Source: an uncultured Mucilaginibacter sp. (GTDB lineage: Bacteria; Bacteroidota; Bacteroidia; Sphingobacteriales; Sphingobacteriaceae). From it: a stretch of DNA of 62,082 nucleotides. Positions 8,415 to 17,777 of the stretch are shown piece after piece (positions within the stretch are counted from its first letter, which is position 1; the number at the start of each line of letters is the position of its first letter). Location: the NCBI GenBank assembly GCA_903891475.1, contig CAITEP010000028.1:1-62082 (forward strand), read 5' to 3'. The position numbers were made by a program, and so were the translations under genes. The notes under the pieces were generated by a model that saw only the letters and a list, made by a program, of their open reading frames with translations, was not told the DNA's origin and ran no database searches.

Positions 8415-9170
8415 TTATCCAAATACCAATGGCACCGCTTCTACCTCAAATTTCTGCGTATCAAAAATAAGTACGCCATTGTTGAACTGGCAACGGGCGG
8501 TGCAGGGGCCGTATAGGTATTGCAGTTCGTGGTTTAGTTTGTATTTGCCAAAGGGGTTGCGCTCCAGTTGGTTGGGGGTGCATATGCTGAGCCCTTCGTA
8601 ATGCATATGGCCCGAGAACCCTATGCTACAATGATGCTGCTCAATAAATTTAAGGTGAGCGTTAAACTCTTCGGCCATTTTGGGGAAATGGGTAGTTACT
8701 CCGTTTAAATCGGGATAGGCAAAGTGGGATAAAAATATGTCGAACCCATCATAATTAACCACCGCGTATTCGGGTAGGGAACAGAGCCAATCGCGGTCGG
8801 CTAGGGTAAGTATGGCGTTTAGGTACACATCATCGTACAAAAAAACTTGGTTATCGCTCAGCTTTTTCTTTTCAAAAAAATCAAGCTCGTACCAATTCTC
8901 AGGAAAGTGGAAACCTCCGGTATGGGAAGGTAACTTCTTTATCTGGTTCAAGTCGTTATTGCCTATTAGCACCGTTTTGCAGTTGGCTCGTACCATGGCA
9001 ACACACTCGTGCGCGTTACGGGTATCCAGGTAGTAATAGGTGTTAACCTTATAACCAATCATGTCGCCTAAGCAAACTATCTCGGTACATCCGGCTTGGT
9101 TGAGGACCTCAAAAGCATTTTTAAGCGCTACAATATCTTCGTGTATGTCGGCAATAATCCCAAGTTTCAT
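8415..9170 (-). CDS. Calcineurin-type metallophosphoesterase of the phosphonate locus
   Basis: The 251-residue protein has the two-metal phosphoesterase signature: DIH at residues 8-10, GDMIGY at 35-40, GNND at 70-73, SHF near His149 and GHMH at 187-190. It resembles YfcE/MJ0936-type phosphodiesterases and has no signal peptide, so it should be cytoplasmic. It is the last gene of the C-P lyase locus, only 2 nt after phnM-1. The locus has no phnP, and in the known pathway a cyclic ribose phosphate must be opened, so this enzyme or the 2H protein at 16962 may do that job. That role is inference; the fold assignment is firm. Confidence 0.85.
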   Translation of the reverse strand: MKLGIIADIHEDIVALKNAFEVLNQAGCTEIVCLGDMIGYKVNTYYYLDTRNAHECVAMVRANCKTVLIGNNDLNQIKKLPSHTGGFHFPENWYELDFFEKKKLSDNQVFLYDDVYLNAILTLADRDWLCSLPEYAVVNYDGFDIFLSHFAYPDLNGVTTHFPKMAEEFNAHLKFIEQHHCSIGFSGHMHYEGLSICTPNQLERNPFGKYKLNHELQYLYGPCTARCQFNNGVLIFDTQKFEVEAVPLVFG

Positions 9171-9172
9171 GC

Positions 9173-10363
9173 TTAACTATTTGCTGTAAAATTTACTGTT
9201 TTGCCTTCGGCTAGCAATGGTTTTATAGGCGTATTGTAATTGGAGCTGTATTTAACCAAACCATCCACCAATACCAATGATACGGAGGCGAACGATTTTT
9301 TGCTGGCAAATGCCACCAAATCGGCTTTTTTACCTACTTCAATGCTGCCTATTTCATGGTCGAAACAAAGCATTTTGGCGGGGTTTAGGGTTACCAAGTT
9401 AACCGCGTCGCTAGGCTTGGTACCTGTTTCCATCATTTTCACCACACTGCCTAACATGGTAGGGAAGTGGTAATCGGAACATAAAATATCTGCCAAGCCT
9501 TCGGCCAAAGCATCCAAACTGCTCAAGTTGCCGCAGTGCGAACCACCCCGATAATAGTTTGGCGCACCCAGGCATACCCACAAACCCAGCTCCTTGGCAC
9601 GGCGTGCGGCCTCCAAGGTAGTTGGCATTTCGGATAGCGTGGCACCATAATGCTTGCCTTCGTCTACATGTTCAATAGTGGTATCATCATGGCTGCCAAT
9701 AATATATTTGTCGATAAAGGCTTCCTGTATCTGTTTGCGGTTGTTGATGTGTTTTAGGGCTTCGGCCTTATTTAGCAATAATGCCATGGCTTCATCGGGT
9801 GTAATGCCCATGCCTTTTACCCGCATCTCTACCTGTTGCTCCAGTGTAAACTGACGCTGACCGGGTATCTGGTCGTTATAAACCACTAAATACAGGCTTT
9901 CCAGCGTGCGCATCTCGTCTAAATAAGCCAAAATGCCATCTGAGTTTGGGTCGATACGGGCATGCAAAAAATGGCGTACCAACAGCGAATGTCTTGTTTC
10001 ATCAATTTCACGAGCCAAATCCATAGCACCATTTAAACTGCGGTTTTTGCCTTCATTGTCGGAGAAACTTAAGGCAGTAAAAACGGTGGTCAGGCCACAG
10101 GCTGCCGCGCGGGCATCCATAAAATGAAGGGCGAAAGGCAAGGGGAAGGGTGCGCTTGGGCGAGGGAAAAGCTCCTTTTCCAAATAATCGGTATGGATAT
10201 CTATGCAACCGGGTATCAACCATTGGCCTCGTAAATCGGTGCCTTCAGGATAAAATTTATCTTTTACAATCTCGGTTATAATACCATTTTGGATTTTGAC
10301 AGAACCCATGAAATTGTGGGTTGGAGTAACAATTCTGGCGTTGGTAAGTAGCTGATTATTCAT
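9173..10363 (-). CDS. phnM: PhnM-type amidohydrolase, copy 1
   Basis: PhnM hydrolyses alpha-D-ribose 1-methylphosphonate 5-triphosphate to the 5-monophosphate and pyrophosphate, just before the C-P lyase step. The 396-residue protein has the PhnM hallmark [16 protein letters not shown] near residue 55, [14 protein letters not shown] near 223 and ILCSDYH near 290. The last is a metal-binding aspartate of the amidohydrolase barrel. It ends with the usual beta-sandwich segment ([14 protein letters not shown]). A second, diverged phnM lies at 17767-18984, so one of the two may have changed substrate. The DNA here looks somewhat richer in GC than the neighbouring regions. Confidence 0.9.
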   Translation of the reverse strand: MNNQLLTNARIVTPTHNFMGSVKIQNGIITEIVKDKFYPEGTDLRGQWLIPGCIDIHTDYLEKELFPRPSAPFPLPFALHFMDARAAACGLTTVFTALSFSDNEGKNRSLNGAMDLAREIDETRHSLLVRHFLHARIDPNSDGILAYLDEMRTLESLYLVVYNDQIPGQRQFTLEQQVEMRVKGMGITPDEAMALLLNKAEALKHINNRKQIQEAFIDKYIIGSHDDTTIEHVDEGKHYGATLSEMPTTLEAARRAKELGLWVCLGAPNYYRGGSHCGNLSSLDALAEGLADILCSDYHFPTMLGSVVKMMETGTKPSDAVNLVTLNPAKMLCFDHEIGSIEVGKKADLVAFASKKSFASVSLVLVDGLVKYSSNYNTPIKPLLAEGKTVNFTANS

Positions 10364-10469
10364 TGTTGTACTGTAGTGCGGTAAAAATAAATCCTAATTA
10401 TTAGTAGCCCATTAGTTATTTATAAGGTTAATTAATTTAAAAAATTACATACCCTCTTAACTTGCCAAC

Positions 10470-11138
10470 TTATATGGAATCGTATTTTTTAGCAAATGCG
10501 GTGGCATCCAGTTTTCTAAAATCGGGCAAACCAGCAATCAGCTGCTCGCGCGACCAATCCCACCATTGTATGCGTTTCAAAGCGGCCTCTACCGGCTCGG
10601 TAACACGCCGGCGGATCATCTTTGCGGGATTACCTGCCACAATGGTATAATCGGGCACATTTTTGGTTACCACCGAGCCAGAACCTATAATGGCGCCTGT
10701 ACCGATTGATACCCCCGGCATGATGATGGCGGCATGACCAATCCAAACATCCGGACCAATAATTACCCGGTTGCTGTTGCGCCAGTTTGAAACTTCGTTG
10801 GCATCATCGTCTTCGGTATCCATCAGGTGCGAAACCGCCCGATAGGTAAAATGATGCAAGGTTGCCCGCCACATGGGATGGTTTACCGGGTTGATGCGCA
10901 CATGCGAAGCAATGTTGGCAAACTTGCCCACCTCGGCATTAAAAATATCCGAATCACGAATGAGGTAAGTATAATCCATGATATCGCTATTAATTACCTC
11001 GCAACGTTGCCCAATAACTGTCCAAACGCCCACATTGCAATTTTTTACCAATGCTGTTTCATGTATCCAGGGCTCCTCGGTCATGGCCTTGGAGCCACGC
11101 CAGGGGTCTTCAAATTCTCCGTGATTTATATTAATCAT
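10470..11138 (-). CDS. Hexapeptide-repeat acyltransferase of phosphonate loci, copy 1
   Basis: The 222-residue protein is a left-handed beta-helix transferase: hexapeptide repeats around residues 25-75 and 125-170 (for example [20 protein letters not shown]). It also has the catalytic-type segment NPVNHPMWRATLHHFTYR of xenobiotic acetyltransferases. It matches the transferase family repeatedly seen in phn clusters (as I remember it, TIGR03308). A likely role is acetylation of an aminoalkylphosphonate or of a pathway intermediate, comparable to PhnO. It starts 3 nt after the upstream phnE ends. A second copy lies at 16307-16960. Confidence 0.85.
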   Translation of the reverse strand: MININHGEFEDPWRGSKAMTEEPWIHETALVKNCNVGVWTVIGQRCEVINSDIMDYTYLIRDSDIFNAEVGKFANIASHVRINPVNHPMWRATLHHFTYRAVSHLMDTEDDDANEVSNWRNSNRVIIGPDVWIGHAAIIMPGVSIGTGAIIGSGSVVTKNVPDYTIVAGNPAKMIRRRVTEPVEAALKRIQWWDWSREQLIAGLPDFRKLDATAFAKKYDSI

Positions 11139-11140
11139 AT

Positions 11141-11956
11141 TTATTTCAATTTGCCTTCGCCTAAAATTTTCTTGCGCAAATAGTCCGACAGCTTCTCTAC
11201 CACAAAAACCAGCACGATAATGATGCTAATGAGGGCAGTAACATCTTTATAATGTAAAACGCTTTTTGCCAGTTGAAACTCGAACCCAATACCGCCGCCA
11301 CCAAAAATACCCAAAGCTATGGCGGCCCTCATATTTACATCAAATGCGTATAGCAAATTAGCGATAAGCGTAGGTAGTATTTGTGGGATGATAGAATATT
11401 TTATAACCTGTACCCTCGCCGCCCCGACAGAATAGATAGCTTCGCCCGGTGGGTTCTCGGTGTTTTCAATTACTTCGCGAAATAGCTTGCCGAATGTGCC
11501 GATGGTTAAAACAACCAAGGTAAGCATTCCAGCAAATGGCCCCGGACCAACTGCTATCACAAAAATAAGTACCACCACCAAGCTAGGTATCACCCTAAAA
11601 AATGAAACAATTACATTTATTATTGATCGGATAATTTTATAAGGAATAATATTTGATGCAGACAGAAAGGCCAAAATAATGGCAATGATACCGCCATATA
11701 AGGTGCCCAAAAATGCCATTGCTATGGTAAGCAATATTGAAAATGGAATAGAAGTATTATCAGCAACCACCTTATAATTTGGCGGGAACATTTCCTTCAA
11801 TAAATCGGTTACATAATGAAATTCTGTAAATACCATGAATGGATTAAAATTCATGTAAACACAGGCCAAACAAACTATTACGGAAGCAATGCTAAATGCT
11901 GTTACCCTTTTTTTGTATTGTGCCGAAGGGATGATATATGGATTTTGTTCGCTCAT
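11141..11956 (-). CDS. phnE: Phosphonate ABC transporter permease PhnE, copy 1
   Basis: An inner-membrane permease for phosphonate uptake with about six transmembrane helices over 271 residues. The EAA-type loop that contacts the ATPase is visible near residue 180 (SVGAARVQVIKYSIIPQILP). The sequence after it (FDVNMRAAIALGIFGGGGIGFEF) is typical of PhnE. It pairs with the second phnE directly upstream (11953-12744), with which it overlaps by 4 nt, so the transporter is probably a PhnE heterodimer. Two-permease phn operons are known in other phyla. Confidence 0.92.
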   Translation of the reverse strand: MSEQNPYIIPSAQYKKRVTAFSIASVIVCLACVYMNFNPFMVFTEFHYVTDLLKEMFPPNYKVVADNTSIPFSILLTIAMAFLGTLYGGIIAIILAFLSASNIIPYKIIRSIINVIVSFFRVIPSLVVVLIFVIAVGPGPFAGMLTLVVLTIGTFGKLFREVIENTENPPGEAIYSVGAARVQVIKYSIIPQILPTLIANLLYAFDVNMRAAIALGIFGGGGIGFEFQLAKSVLHYKDVTALISIIIVLVFVVEKLSDYLRKKILGEGKLK

Positions 11957-12744
11957 TTTAACGCCCCTTCCATTTTTACCCGATCGCGCAATACTTGTGA
12001 AAGTTTTTCGGTACCGAATATCATGATGATAATTACGATTAATGCGGTTAGTGCCTTATGGTATTGCAACATGCCAAATGAATAATCAAGCTGATAACCT
12101 ATGCCACCTGCACCAACTGCCCCTAAAATTACTGAGAGGCGGATATTCATCTCAAAGCGGAACAAAGCGAAAGATATTAGATTAGGAATAATTTGAGGTA
12201 AAACGCCAAATACAACAATTTGGATTTTATTAGCTCCAACCGATTGCATGGCCTCCAACATAACCAGATCCAACTCTTCAATGGTATCAGCCAATAATTT
12301 ACCGAGCATTCCAACACAACCTAGAGCCAATGCAATAATACCTGCCATTGGCCCTAAACCAAATGCAGCTATCAGTAGCAAAAGTTGAATAATTTCGGGT
12401 AATGAACGTTCAAATCCTATCAAAAATCGGGTAATGTTACGAAGCCACTTATAGGTTAGATTTGAAGAGGCAAAAACGGCGAAAATAATTGACAACAGTG
12501 TGCCAAATACCGTCCCCAAAAAAGCTATTAGGATAGATTGAAAGGCAGGCACAATCATATCGCCAAAAGATGACCATTCTGGGGGAAACATGGTGCCAAT
12601 AAATTTTAACCCATCCACAATGCCAAGCCATAAGGATGTAAAATCGGCCTTGCATAATATCGATGCCCCTTCGGTAACCACCAGTAAACCTATTACCGGG
12701 ATTACAAATTTGCGGTATCTTTTAAGGCTGTATCGCATGGTCAT
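11953..12744 (-). CDS. phnE: Phosphonate ABC transporter permease PhnE, copy 2
   Basis: The second permease, about 263 residues, with the same layout as its neighbour: helices throughout, the ATPase-contact loop SVGANKIQIVVFGVLPQIIP, then FEMNIRLSVILGAVGAGGIGYQL. The first possible start upstream is TTG at 12747. The ATG at 12744 touches the phnC stop (TGATG), so I prefer it, giving tight coupling to phnC. Another ATG lies 6 nt further in. The two permeases are clearly paralogous but well diverged, which fits a heterodimeric channel. Confidence 0.92.
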   Translation of the reverse strand: MTMRYSLKRYRKFVIPVIGLLVVTEGASILCKADFTSLWLGIVDGLKFIGTMFPPEWSSFGDMIVPAFQSILIAFLGTVFGTLLSIIFAVFASSNLTYKWLRNITRFLIGFERSLPEIIQLLLLIAAFGLGPMAGIIALALGCVGMLGKLLADTIEELDLVMLEAMQSVGANKIQIVVFGVLPQIIPNLISFALFRFEMNIRLSVILGAVGAGGIGYQLDYSFGMLQYHKALTALIVIIIMIFGTEKLSQVLRDRVKMEGALK

Positions 12745-13526
12745 CAATTATAAAAGCCTTGTTCTTGCTGTTCAATTAAACTTAACTCTTCGCCATAAAT
12801 ATCGGCCAATTGTTTGTTTGATAGTTTAGGGTCGCCATCGTAAAAAACCTTTCCATCTTTAATGGCTATTACACGTGTACAATATTTAGCGGTCATTTCG
12901 GGTTGGTGAAACACCCCTACCACAGGTATGTTTTGCGATAATGGCCTGATCAATTTCATAATGGTTTTGGCATTACTTGGGTCGAGATTAGAGATGGGCT
13001 CGTCGGCGATTAACATAGTAGGCTTCTGGAATATGGCTCTTGCTATAGCCACCCTTTGCATTTCGCCTCCGCTTAAATTACCCGTTTTTGCATTGGCTAA
13101 ATTGCCAATTTTAACCTGCTCAAGGGCAGTCATGGCTTCCGCAGCTTCTTCATCGGTAAAGCCATATACTATACTGCGCAAGGTATTTATTTGTCCTAAT
13201 CTGCCAATCATTACATTCTCGAGCGCTGTTAGTCGTTTTACCAAATGATACCCTTGAAATATGACCCCTATTTGCTGGCGAATTTGTCTGAGTTGTTTTT
13301 TATTTATTTTGCAGATATCATACCTATTACCAATAGCGTCTTCCACAATTACCTCACCCGAATCGGGTTTTAACAAGCCATTTAGGCAACGCAGCGTTAG
13401 GGTTTTGCCTGCACCGCTGGGGCCCAAAATGCCAACAAACTCGCCTTTTTTTACCTTAAAGCTTATGCCATCCAGCAACTTTCGTCCGTTGGGCAATGTT
13501 TTGCATAAGTTTCTTACTTCAATCAT
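12744..13526 (-). CDS. phnC: Phosphonate ABC transporter ATPase PhnC
   Basis: The 260-residue ABC ATPase powers phosphonate import. Walker A is GPSGAGKT near residue 36. The signature LSGGEMQR lies near 153 and Walker B (LIADEPISNLD) near 175, followed by the switch His of GVFHQPE. The inserts around GNRYDICKINKKQLRQIRQQIG are typical of PhnC. It is preceded by three phnD genes and followed by two phnE genes, forming a full importer. The stop codon overlaps the phnE start. Confidence 0.94.
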   Translation of the reverse strand: MIEVRNLCKTLPNGRKLLDGISFKVKKGEFVGILGPSGAGKTLTLRCLNGLLKPDSGEVIVEDAIGNRYDICKINKKQLRQIRQQIGVIFQGYHLVKRLTALENVMIGRLGQINTLRSIVYGFTDEEAAEAMTALEQVKIGNLANAKTGNLSGGEMQRVAIARAIFQKPTMLIADEPISNLDPSNAKTIMKLIRPLSQNIPVVGVFHQPEMTAKYCTRVIAIKDGKVFYDGDPKLSNKQLADIYGEELSLIEQQEQGFYN

Positions 13527-13545
13527 TGGTTTTAAATTATTAACA

Positions 13546-14463
13546 TTAATTGCCAGCCATATTCAGATTTTTGATACCACGGGCAATTTTGCGAATGCCG
13601 TTATACAATGAATCCTGAACCGGGATATAAGAAAGTTTTTTATAATCGGGGTGGTATAGTTTTAAATAGGCTGCAAAAACTTCAGGTGCATTGTGCGAGA
13701 GGTTTAAGTAAATATTCTTTAATTTTTCAGCAAAAACTTTGTTCACATCATTCCTGATAACAATGGGCGATGACACTATTGGATCCGAAGTCCACAAGAT
13801 TTTCAAATCTTCCTTTTTTACCAAATTGCCACGCTCCAGTTTTTCAATACCATATTCAATGGCAGAACAGCCGATATCAATTTTTTGGGATGCTACCGAA
13901 AGCACAGATGCCGCGTGACTACCAGCAAAAATATTTGCCTTAAAGGCGTTATCGGTGTTGATACCGAGGGTTGTTAAATAGGCTCTTGGTATTAAGTGCC
14001 CGGAAGTAGAGGCGGGATCCGAAAAACAAATAGTTAATTGCTTGGCCTTAGCTTTTAAATCGGCCATGGTATTGATGCCTGTAAAATTATTAGTGAAAAT
14101 TACGCTATGGTACATGGTAGGCTTGCCGTTTTCGCCAATGGTAACCAATGGGGTAATATCGTGTTTTTGTGATGCCAGCACATAACTGAACGGACTTAAA
14201 TAAGCGATATGTACCTTTTTTGCCCTGATGGCTTCAATAGTGGCGTTATAATCGGTAGTGAATTGATATTTTACCTTGATGCCTAATTTTTTTTCGAGAT
14301 AGATTTTAAATGGCTCCATACCAGCTTTGATGGCTCCGGGATTATCACCACCGGCAAATAAGGCTATGGCTAATTCATCTGGGATGCCGTCTTTATTTAA
14401 ATCGGTTGGGTTTTTGCAACCCATAAAGGTTAACAACAAAAATGGTATAATCAGCCTTTTCAT
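13546..14463 (-). CDS. phnD: Phosphonate-binding lipoprotein PhnD, copy 1
   Basis: A substrate-binding protein of the phosphonate/phosphate importer family, 305 residues. The signal ends in FMGC, a lipobox with Cys16, so it is lipid-anchored on the periplasmic side. The PhnD ligand-binding features are clear: FTTDYNATIEAIRAKK near 75-90, AYLSPFSYVLA near 95 and FSDPASTSGHLIPRAYL near 153. It is closest to phnC and may be the main receptor. Two paralogues follow upstream. Its pocket segment (LSPFSYV) differs from the others (FNPFAYV, LPPFAYV), suggesting different ligands. Confidence 0.92.
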   Translation of the reverse strand: MKRLIIPFLLLTFMGCKNPTDLNKDGIPDELAIALFAGGDNPGAIKAGMEPFKIYLEKKLGIKVKYQFTTDYNATIEAIRAKKVHIAYLSPFSYVLASQKHDITPLVTIGENGKPTMYHSVIFTNNFTGINTMADLKAKAKQLTICFSDPASTSGHLIPRAYLTTLGINTDNAFKANIFAGSHAASVLSVASQKIDIGCSAIEYGIEKLERGNLVKKEDLKILWTSDPIVSSPIVIRNDVNKVFAEKLKNIYLNLSHNAPEVFAAYLKLYHPDYKKLSYIPVQDSLYNGIRKIARGIKNLNMAGN

Positions 14464-14475
14464 TTTTAATGGGAT

Positions 14476-15393
14476 TTACTTATTCATTTTAAATTGTTTC
14501 ACCTTACCCGCAATTTTGCGTAGGCTGTTATATGCCGAATCTTGCGTTGCGATATAGCTCATGTTACGGGTATCGGGAAAATAGAGTCCCGCATATTTTT
14601 TGAATGCATTACTATCTTCCTTTGCCATATCTATATATGCTTGTTGCAATTTGTTAGCAAAGTCTTTATTAATATCAGTACGGATGGTAAAAACATCATT
14701 CAGGATAGGAGGGGAGGTCCATAGTATGATAACTTCATCTTGTTTTACCGTACCTTCACGGATTAATTTATTTAAAGATAAGTCAAGGTTGGTACAGCCC
14801 AAATCAACTTTACCCGATTTTACACTCAATATGGCGGCTGCATGACTTCCGGCAAAAATGGCTTGCTTAAAGGCACTGTCGGGGTTTAAGCCACTAGTAT
14901 TTAAGTATGCCCTTGGAATTAAATGCCCAGAAGTTGAAGCAGGGTCGGCAAAGGCCAATGTTAGATTTTTGGCCTTGGCTTTCACTTCCTCCATTGTTTT
15001 AATACCTGTTTTTGGGTTGGTGATAATGATACTTTTATAAAATGAGGGACGACCATTTATCCCGAGTGTAACCATTGGCCATAATCCAGGTTTTTGGGTA
15101 GCTATTACATAAGCAAAGGGGTTAAATTGTGCCGCCTGAATTTTATGAGCTCGTAGGGCTTCAATTACCGAAGTATAATCGGTCGTAAAAAACATTTCTA
15201 CCTCCATCCCCATCTTTTTTTGAAGGTATAAGCGTAATGGTTCAATAGCTTCCTTGGTTTGGGCAGGGTTATCGCCACCATAAAGTCCTATTGATAATTT
15301 GTAGGGGATGCCATTGCTGTTGATATCCCCCTTTTCGGCACAGCCCGAAAAAAGCAAGAGTGCTGAAAAAATACTGATAAAAAACGCTTTCAT
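14476..15393 (-). CDS. phnD: Phosphonate-binding lipoprotein PhnD, copy 2
   Basis: A second PhnD, 305 residues, with a lipoprotein signal (LLFSGC) and the same core motifs: [45 protein letters not shown] and FAGSHAAAILSVKSGKVDLGC. All three copies share an NGIP motif directly after the lipidated cysteine region and a C-terminal segment ending in an [13 protein letters not shown] helix. They therefore arose by tandem duplication. The pocket residues QFNPFAYV differ from copy 1. It lies 12 nt upstream of copy 1, in the same transcript. Confidence 0.92.
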   Translation of the reverse strand: MKAFFISIFSALLLFSGCAEKGDINSNGIPYKLSIGLYGGDNPAQTKEAIEPLRLYLQKKMGMEVEMFFTTDYTSVIEALRAHKIQAAQFNPFAYVIATQKPGLWPMVTLGINGRPSFYKSIIITNPKTGIKTMEEVKAKAKNLTLAFADPASTSGHLIPRAYLNTSGLNPDSAFKQAIFAGSHAAAILSVKSGKVDLGCTNLDLSLNKLIREGTVKQDEVIILWTSPPILNDVFTIRTDINKDFANKLQQAYIDMAKEDSNAFKKYAGLYFPDTRNMSYIATQDSAYNSLRKIAGKVKQFKMNK

Positions 15394-15395
15394 AT

Positions 15396-16310
15396 TTAAT
15401 TTGCTTTTAAACTTTTTATGCCCGATGCTATTTTACGTAAGCTATTGTACATGCTATCCTGAGCTATCATATAGCTGCGTTTTGCAGTATCTTTTGTGAA
15501 AAGCCTAACATAGGTGTTTAAAAGTACAGGTTCATCTTTGCTCATATCCAAGTAGGCTTTTTGAATACGTTTCACTAAATCTTTATTTAAACCATCTACT
15601 GCAACTATTGGATCGTTTACGATAGGTTCTGATCTCCATATTACCCTAATATCATTAGGTTCAAGCATTTTTGCTCTAATCATAATATTAAATGCTACCT
15701 CGGTGGTGCATCCTACGTCAATTTTACCTGCCTTTATTGATAATACTGAAGCGGCATGGTTCCCCGCAAAAATAGTTTGCTTAAAATCGGTTTCCGGGTT
15801 AATGCCAATGGTGTTTAAATACCCACGGGGTACTAAATGACCTGAAGCTGAGGCAGGCTCAACAAAACAAAAGGATAGTTTCTTAGCGTTCTTTTTTACA
15901 TCATCCATGGTGTATATATTGCTTTTTGCGTTGACCATAATGACGCTATGATAAGTAGAGGGCTTGCCATTCGAGCCTAAGGTTACCATCGGAATCAATT
16001 TCATGTTGCGCGTGGCAATTACATATGCAAAAGGTGGTAAATTAGCAACATGCAATTTGTTTGATTTTAAGCCTTCAATAATCCCGTTGTAATCAGTTGA
16101 GGAAATCATTTCAACAGGCATACCCAGCTTTTTTTGAAGGTACTCTCTTATTTTTTCTCTAATATTTTTTATTTCCTGAAAATTTTCGGTTTGGATATTT
16201 CCAATTATCAAGGTTTGCGGTATTCCGTTGTTCTCAAGCGAGCTCTTGTTTTTACAGGCGGCAAAAAGCAATACCAATAAAAAAGCAACTAATTTTAAAA
16301 TCTTATTCAT
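15396..16310 (-). CDS. phnD: Phosphonate-binding lipoprotein PhnD, copy 3
   Basis: The third tandem PhnD, 304 residues, with a lipobox LFAAC and the motifs [45 protein letters not shown] and [21 protein letters not shown]. It shows more changes in the shared motifs than the other two (EPASASGH for DPASTSGH, GNHAAS for GSHAA). This suggests the most altered ligand preference. Its start codon overlaps the end of the acyltransferase copy 2 gene, so the importer genes are coupled to the upstream enzymes. Confidence 0.92.
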   Translation of the reverse strand: MNKILKLVAFLLVLLFAACKNKSSLENNGIPQTLIIGNIQTENFQEIKNIREKIREYLQKKLGMPVEMISSTDYNGIIEGLKSNKLHVANLPPFAYVIATRNMKLIPMVTLGSNGKPSTYHSVIMVNAKSNIYTMDDVKKNAKKLSFCFVEPASASGHLVPRGYLNTIGINPETDFKQTIFAGNHAASVLSIKAGKIDVGCTTEVAFNIMIRAKMLEPNDIRVIWRSEPIVNDPIVAVDGLNKDLVKRIQKAYLDMSKDEPVLLNTYVRLFTKDTAKRSYMIAQDSMYNSLRKIASGIKSLKAN

Positions 16311-16960
16311 TTTGTGTGCTTATTTATAAATGTGTCAACATCCAATAAATCTTTAAAGTTGCTTTCCAGCTCATTTCGGTTCCAATTCCACCATTGGCTG
16401 GCCAGTAGTTTTTCAATAACGGGTTCTTCAAAACGTTTTTTAATCACTTTTGCGGCAACCCCAACAGCAATTTCGTAAGGACCTATATCCTTAGTTACCA
16501 CAGCACCAGAGCCTATGATGGCCCCTGTCCCAATCTTAACACCCGGCATAATCACAGCACCATGCCCTATCCAAACATCGTGACCAATTTGGCAATGATG
16601 ATCGCGGCGCCATTGAAAAAATTCGGTATCGTCTTTGGCATCTAAGCCATAGTTTACTCGGCGATAGGTCATATGGTGTTGGGTTACGCGCCAATGCGGG
16701 TGGTTGCCAGGGTTGATGCGTACACTATTTGCAATAGAGCAATATTTACCAATTTCGGAATAGATTATTTGGACATTCCCTGCCGTATAGCTATAATCCC
16801 CAAAGCTTGATTCAACCAGCCAGGTTTGTGCTCCTAGGGCTGTCCAAGCTCCTATGCTACTATCCTTAATTTTACATGTTGGATGAATATAGGGCTCTTC
16901 ACTTAGGTGTTGAACTTTTTCTGATTCGGTAACCAACGGAAAATTTTGGATATGTATCAT
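16307..16960 (-). CDS. Hexapeptide-repeat acyltransferase of phosphonate loci, copy 2
   Basis: A 217-residue paralogue of the transferase at 10470-11138. It has the same beta-helix repeats ([20 protein letters not shown]) and the same catalytic-type block [18 protein letters not shown]. The C-terminal [10 protein letters not shown] corresponds to WWDWSREQL in copy 1. Two such enzymes in one locus, each beside its own phnM, suggest that two different aminophosphonates or intermediates are acylated. It starts 2 nt after the 2H protein stops and overlaps phnD copy 3. Confidence 0.85.
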   Translation of the reverse strand: MIHIQNFPLVTESEKVQHLSEEPYIHPTCKIKDSSIGAWTALGAQTWLVESSFGDYSYTAGNVQIIYSEIGKYCSIANSVRINPGNHPHWRVTQHHMTYRRVNYGLDAKDDTEFFQWRRDHHCQIGHDVWIGHGAVIMPGVKIGTGAIIGSGAVVTKDIGPYEIAVGVAAKVIKKRFEEPVIEKLLASQWWNWNRNELESNFKDLLDVDTFINKHTK

Positions 16961-16961
16961 T

Positions 16962-17777
16962 TTAAATCGCTTTTGATGGGTAATTTGGTTGCTTTTTAAA
17001 TTCTGCTAAATGGTGGTATCGCCTTAAGCCTGTATTACTAATATTAAAGTAATTGCGTTCTTCGGCCATGGTTTCATTTATTTCGTTCAATACAGTGGCT
17101 AATTGGTCTTTTTGGTTTTTGTTTAAACCATGCTCCACATAAGCTAAAGTAATATGTCCTATAAAGGGGCGAGTCATTCTTACATCTAGTTCTTTTAAAG
17201 CCGGGTTGCTGTAAAAACCAGCTCTAAAATTTATAATCCGGTTATACTCTTCTTCGTTTTCAAAAACACCTAATGCACCAATGGCGGTACCAAAAACACT
17301 TAGTCCCAACATTTTCATTCCTATCGGATAATCAAAAGCCTCCAATTCAAATGAATTGAAGGCTTGGTTTACCATATCAGGATATTTTGATTCCAAGCCT
17401 TTGTTTAAAACATTACGCTTAAACCTATCTGCCGAAAGGGTATTGGCTATGGTTTGGTGAAAACTCTCAGGCGGCAATTGGTAAAACCCATAACTAGGGG
17501 TTAAATTATCATGTAATTCTTCTTGAATTTGTATGAGTCTTTCGGTTAATGGCGCATTATCTTCATGTTCATTAACCATCGAAATTATGGCAAATCCTTC
17601 ATATTCAATAGGTTGCCATTTATAGCCATTATAAACAAAATTACCAGCAGGCTTTACCTCAAGCGTTCTTTCTTTAATTCTTTGTGCGGTTAATTCATGC
17701 TTTTGCCGATGGTTAAAATCGGCGAAAGGAAGATCGGTTACCTCATTAATTTGGGGCTTTGTATTATTATCGTTCAT
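16962..17777 (-). CDS. 2H phosphoesterase-like protein of the phosphonate locus
   Basis: The 271-residue protein carries two HxT motifs about 100 residues apart, H107-Q-T109 (ESFHQTIA) and H208-I-T210 (IGHITLAYV). This is the signature of the 2H phosphoesterase superfamily, whose members open cyclic phosphates. Proteins of this fold (DUF1045) are known in other phn clusters. It lies between phnM-2 and the acyltransferase, overlapping the phnM-2 stop by 11 nt. The locus lacks phnP, so the most attractive role is hydrolysis of 5-phosphoribosyl 1,2-cyclic phosphate, the product of the lyase step. The fold call is good; the substrate is inference. Confidence 0.72.
   Translation of the reverse strand: MNDNNTKPQINEVTDLPFADFNHRQKHELTAQRIKERTLEVKPAGNFVYNGYKWQPIEYEGFAIISMVNEHEDNAPLTERLIQIQEELHDNLTPSYGFYQLPPESFHQTIANTLSADRFKRNVLNKGLESKYPDMVNQAFNSFELEAFDYPIGMKMLGLSVFGTAIGALGVFENEEEYNRIINFRAGFYSNPALKELDVRMTRPFIGHITLAYVEHGLNKNQKDQLATVLNEINETMAEERNYFNISNTGLRRYHHLAEFKKQPNYPSKAI

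Noticed and set aside
9240..10127. Several plus-strand frames opposite phnM copy 1
   Set aside because: Shadows of a well-recognised gene; no start sites or motifs of their own.
13546..16310. Idea that the three phnD genes are degenerate copies
   Set aside because: All are full length with signal, lipobox and binding motifs, so they look functional.
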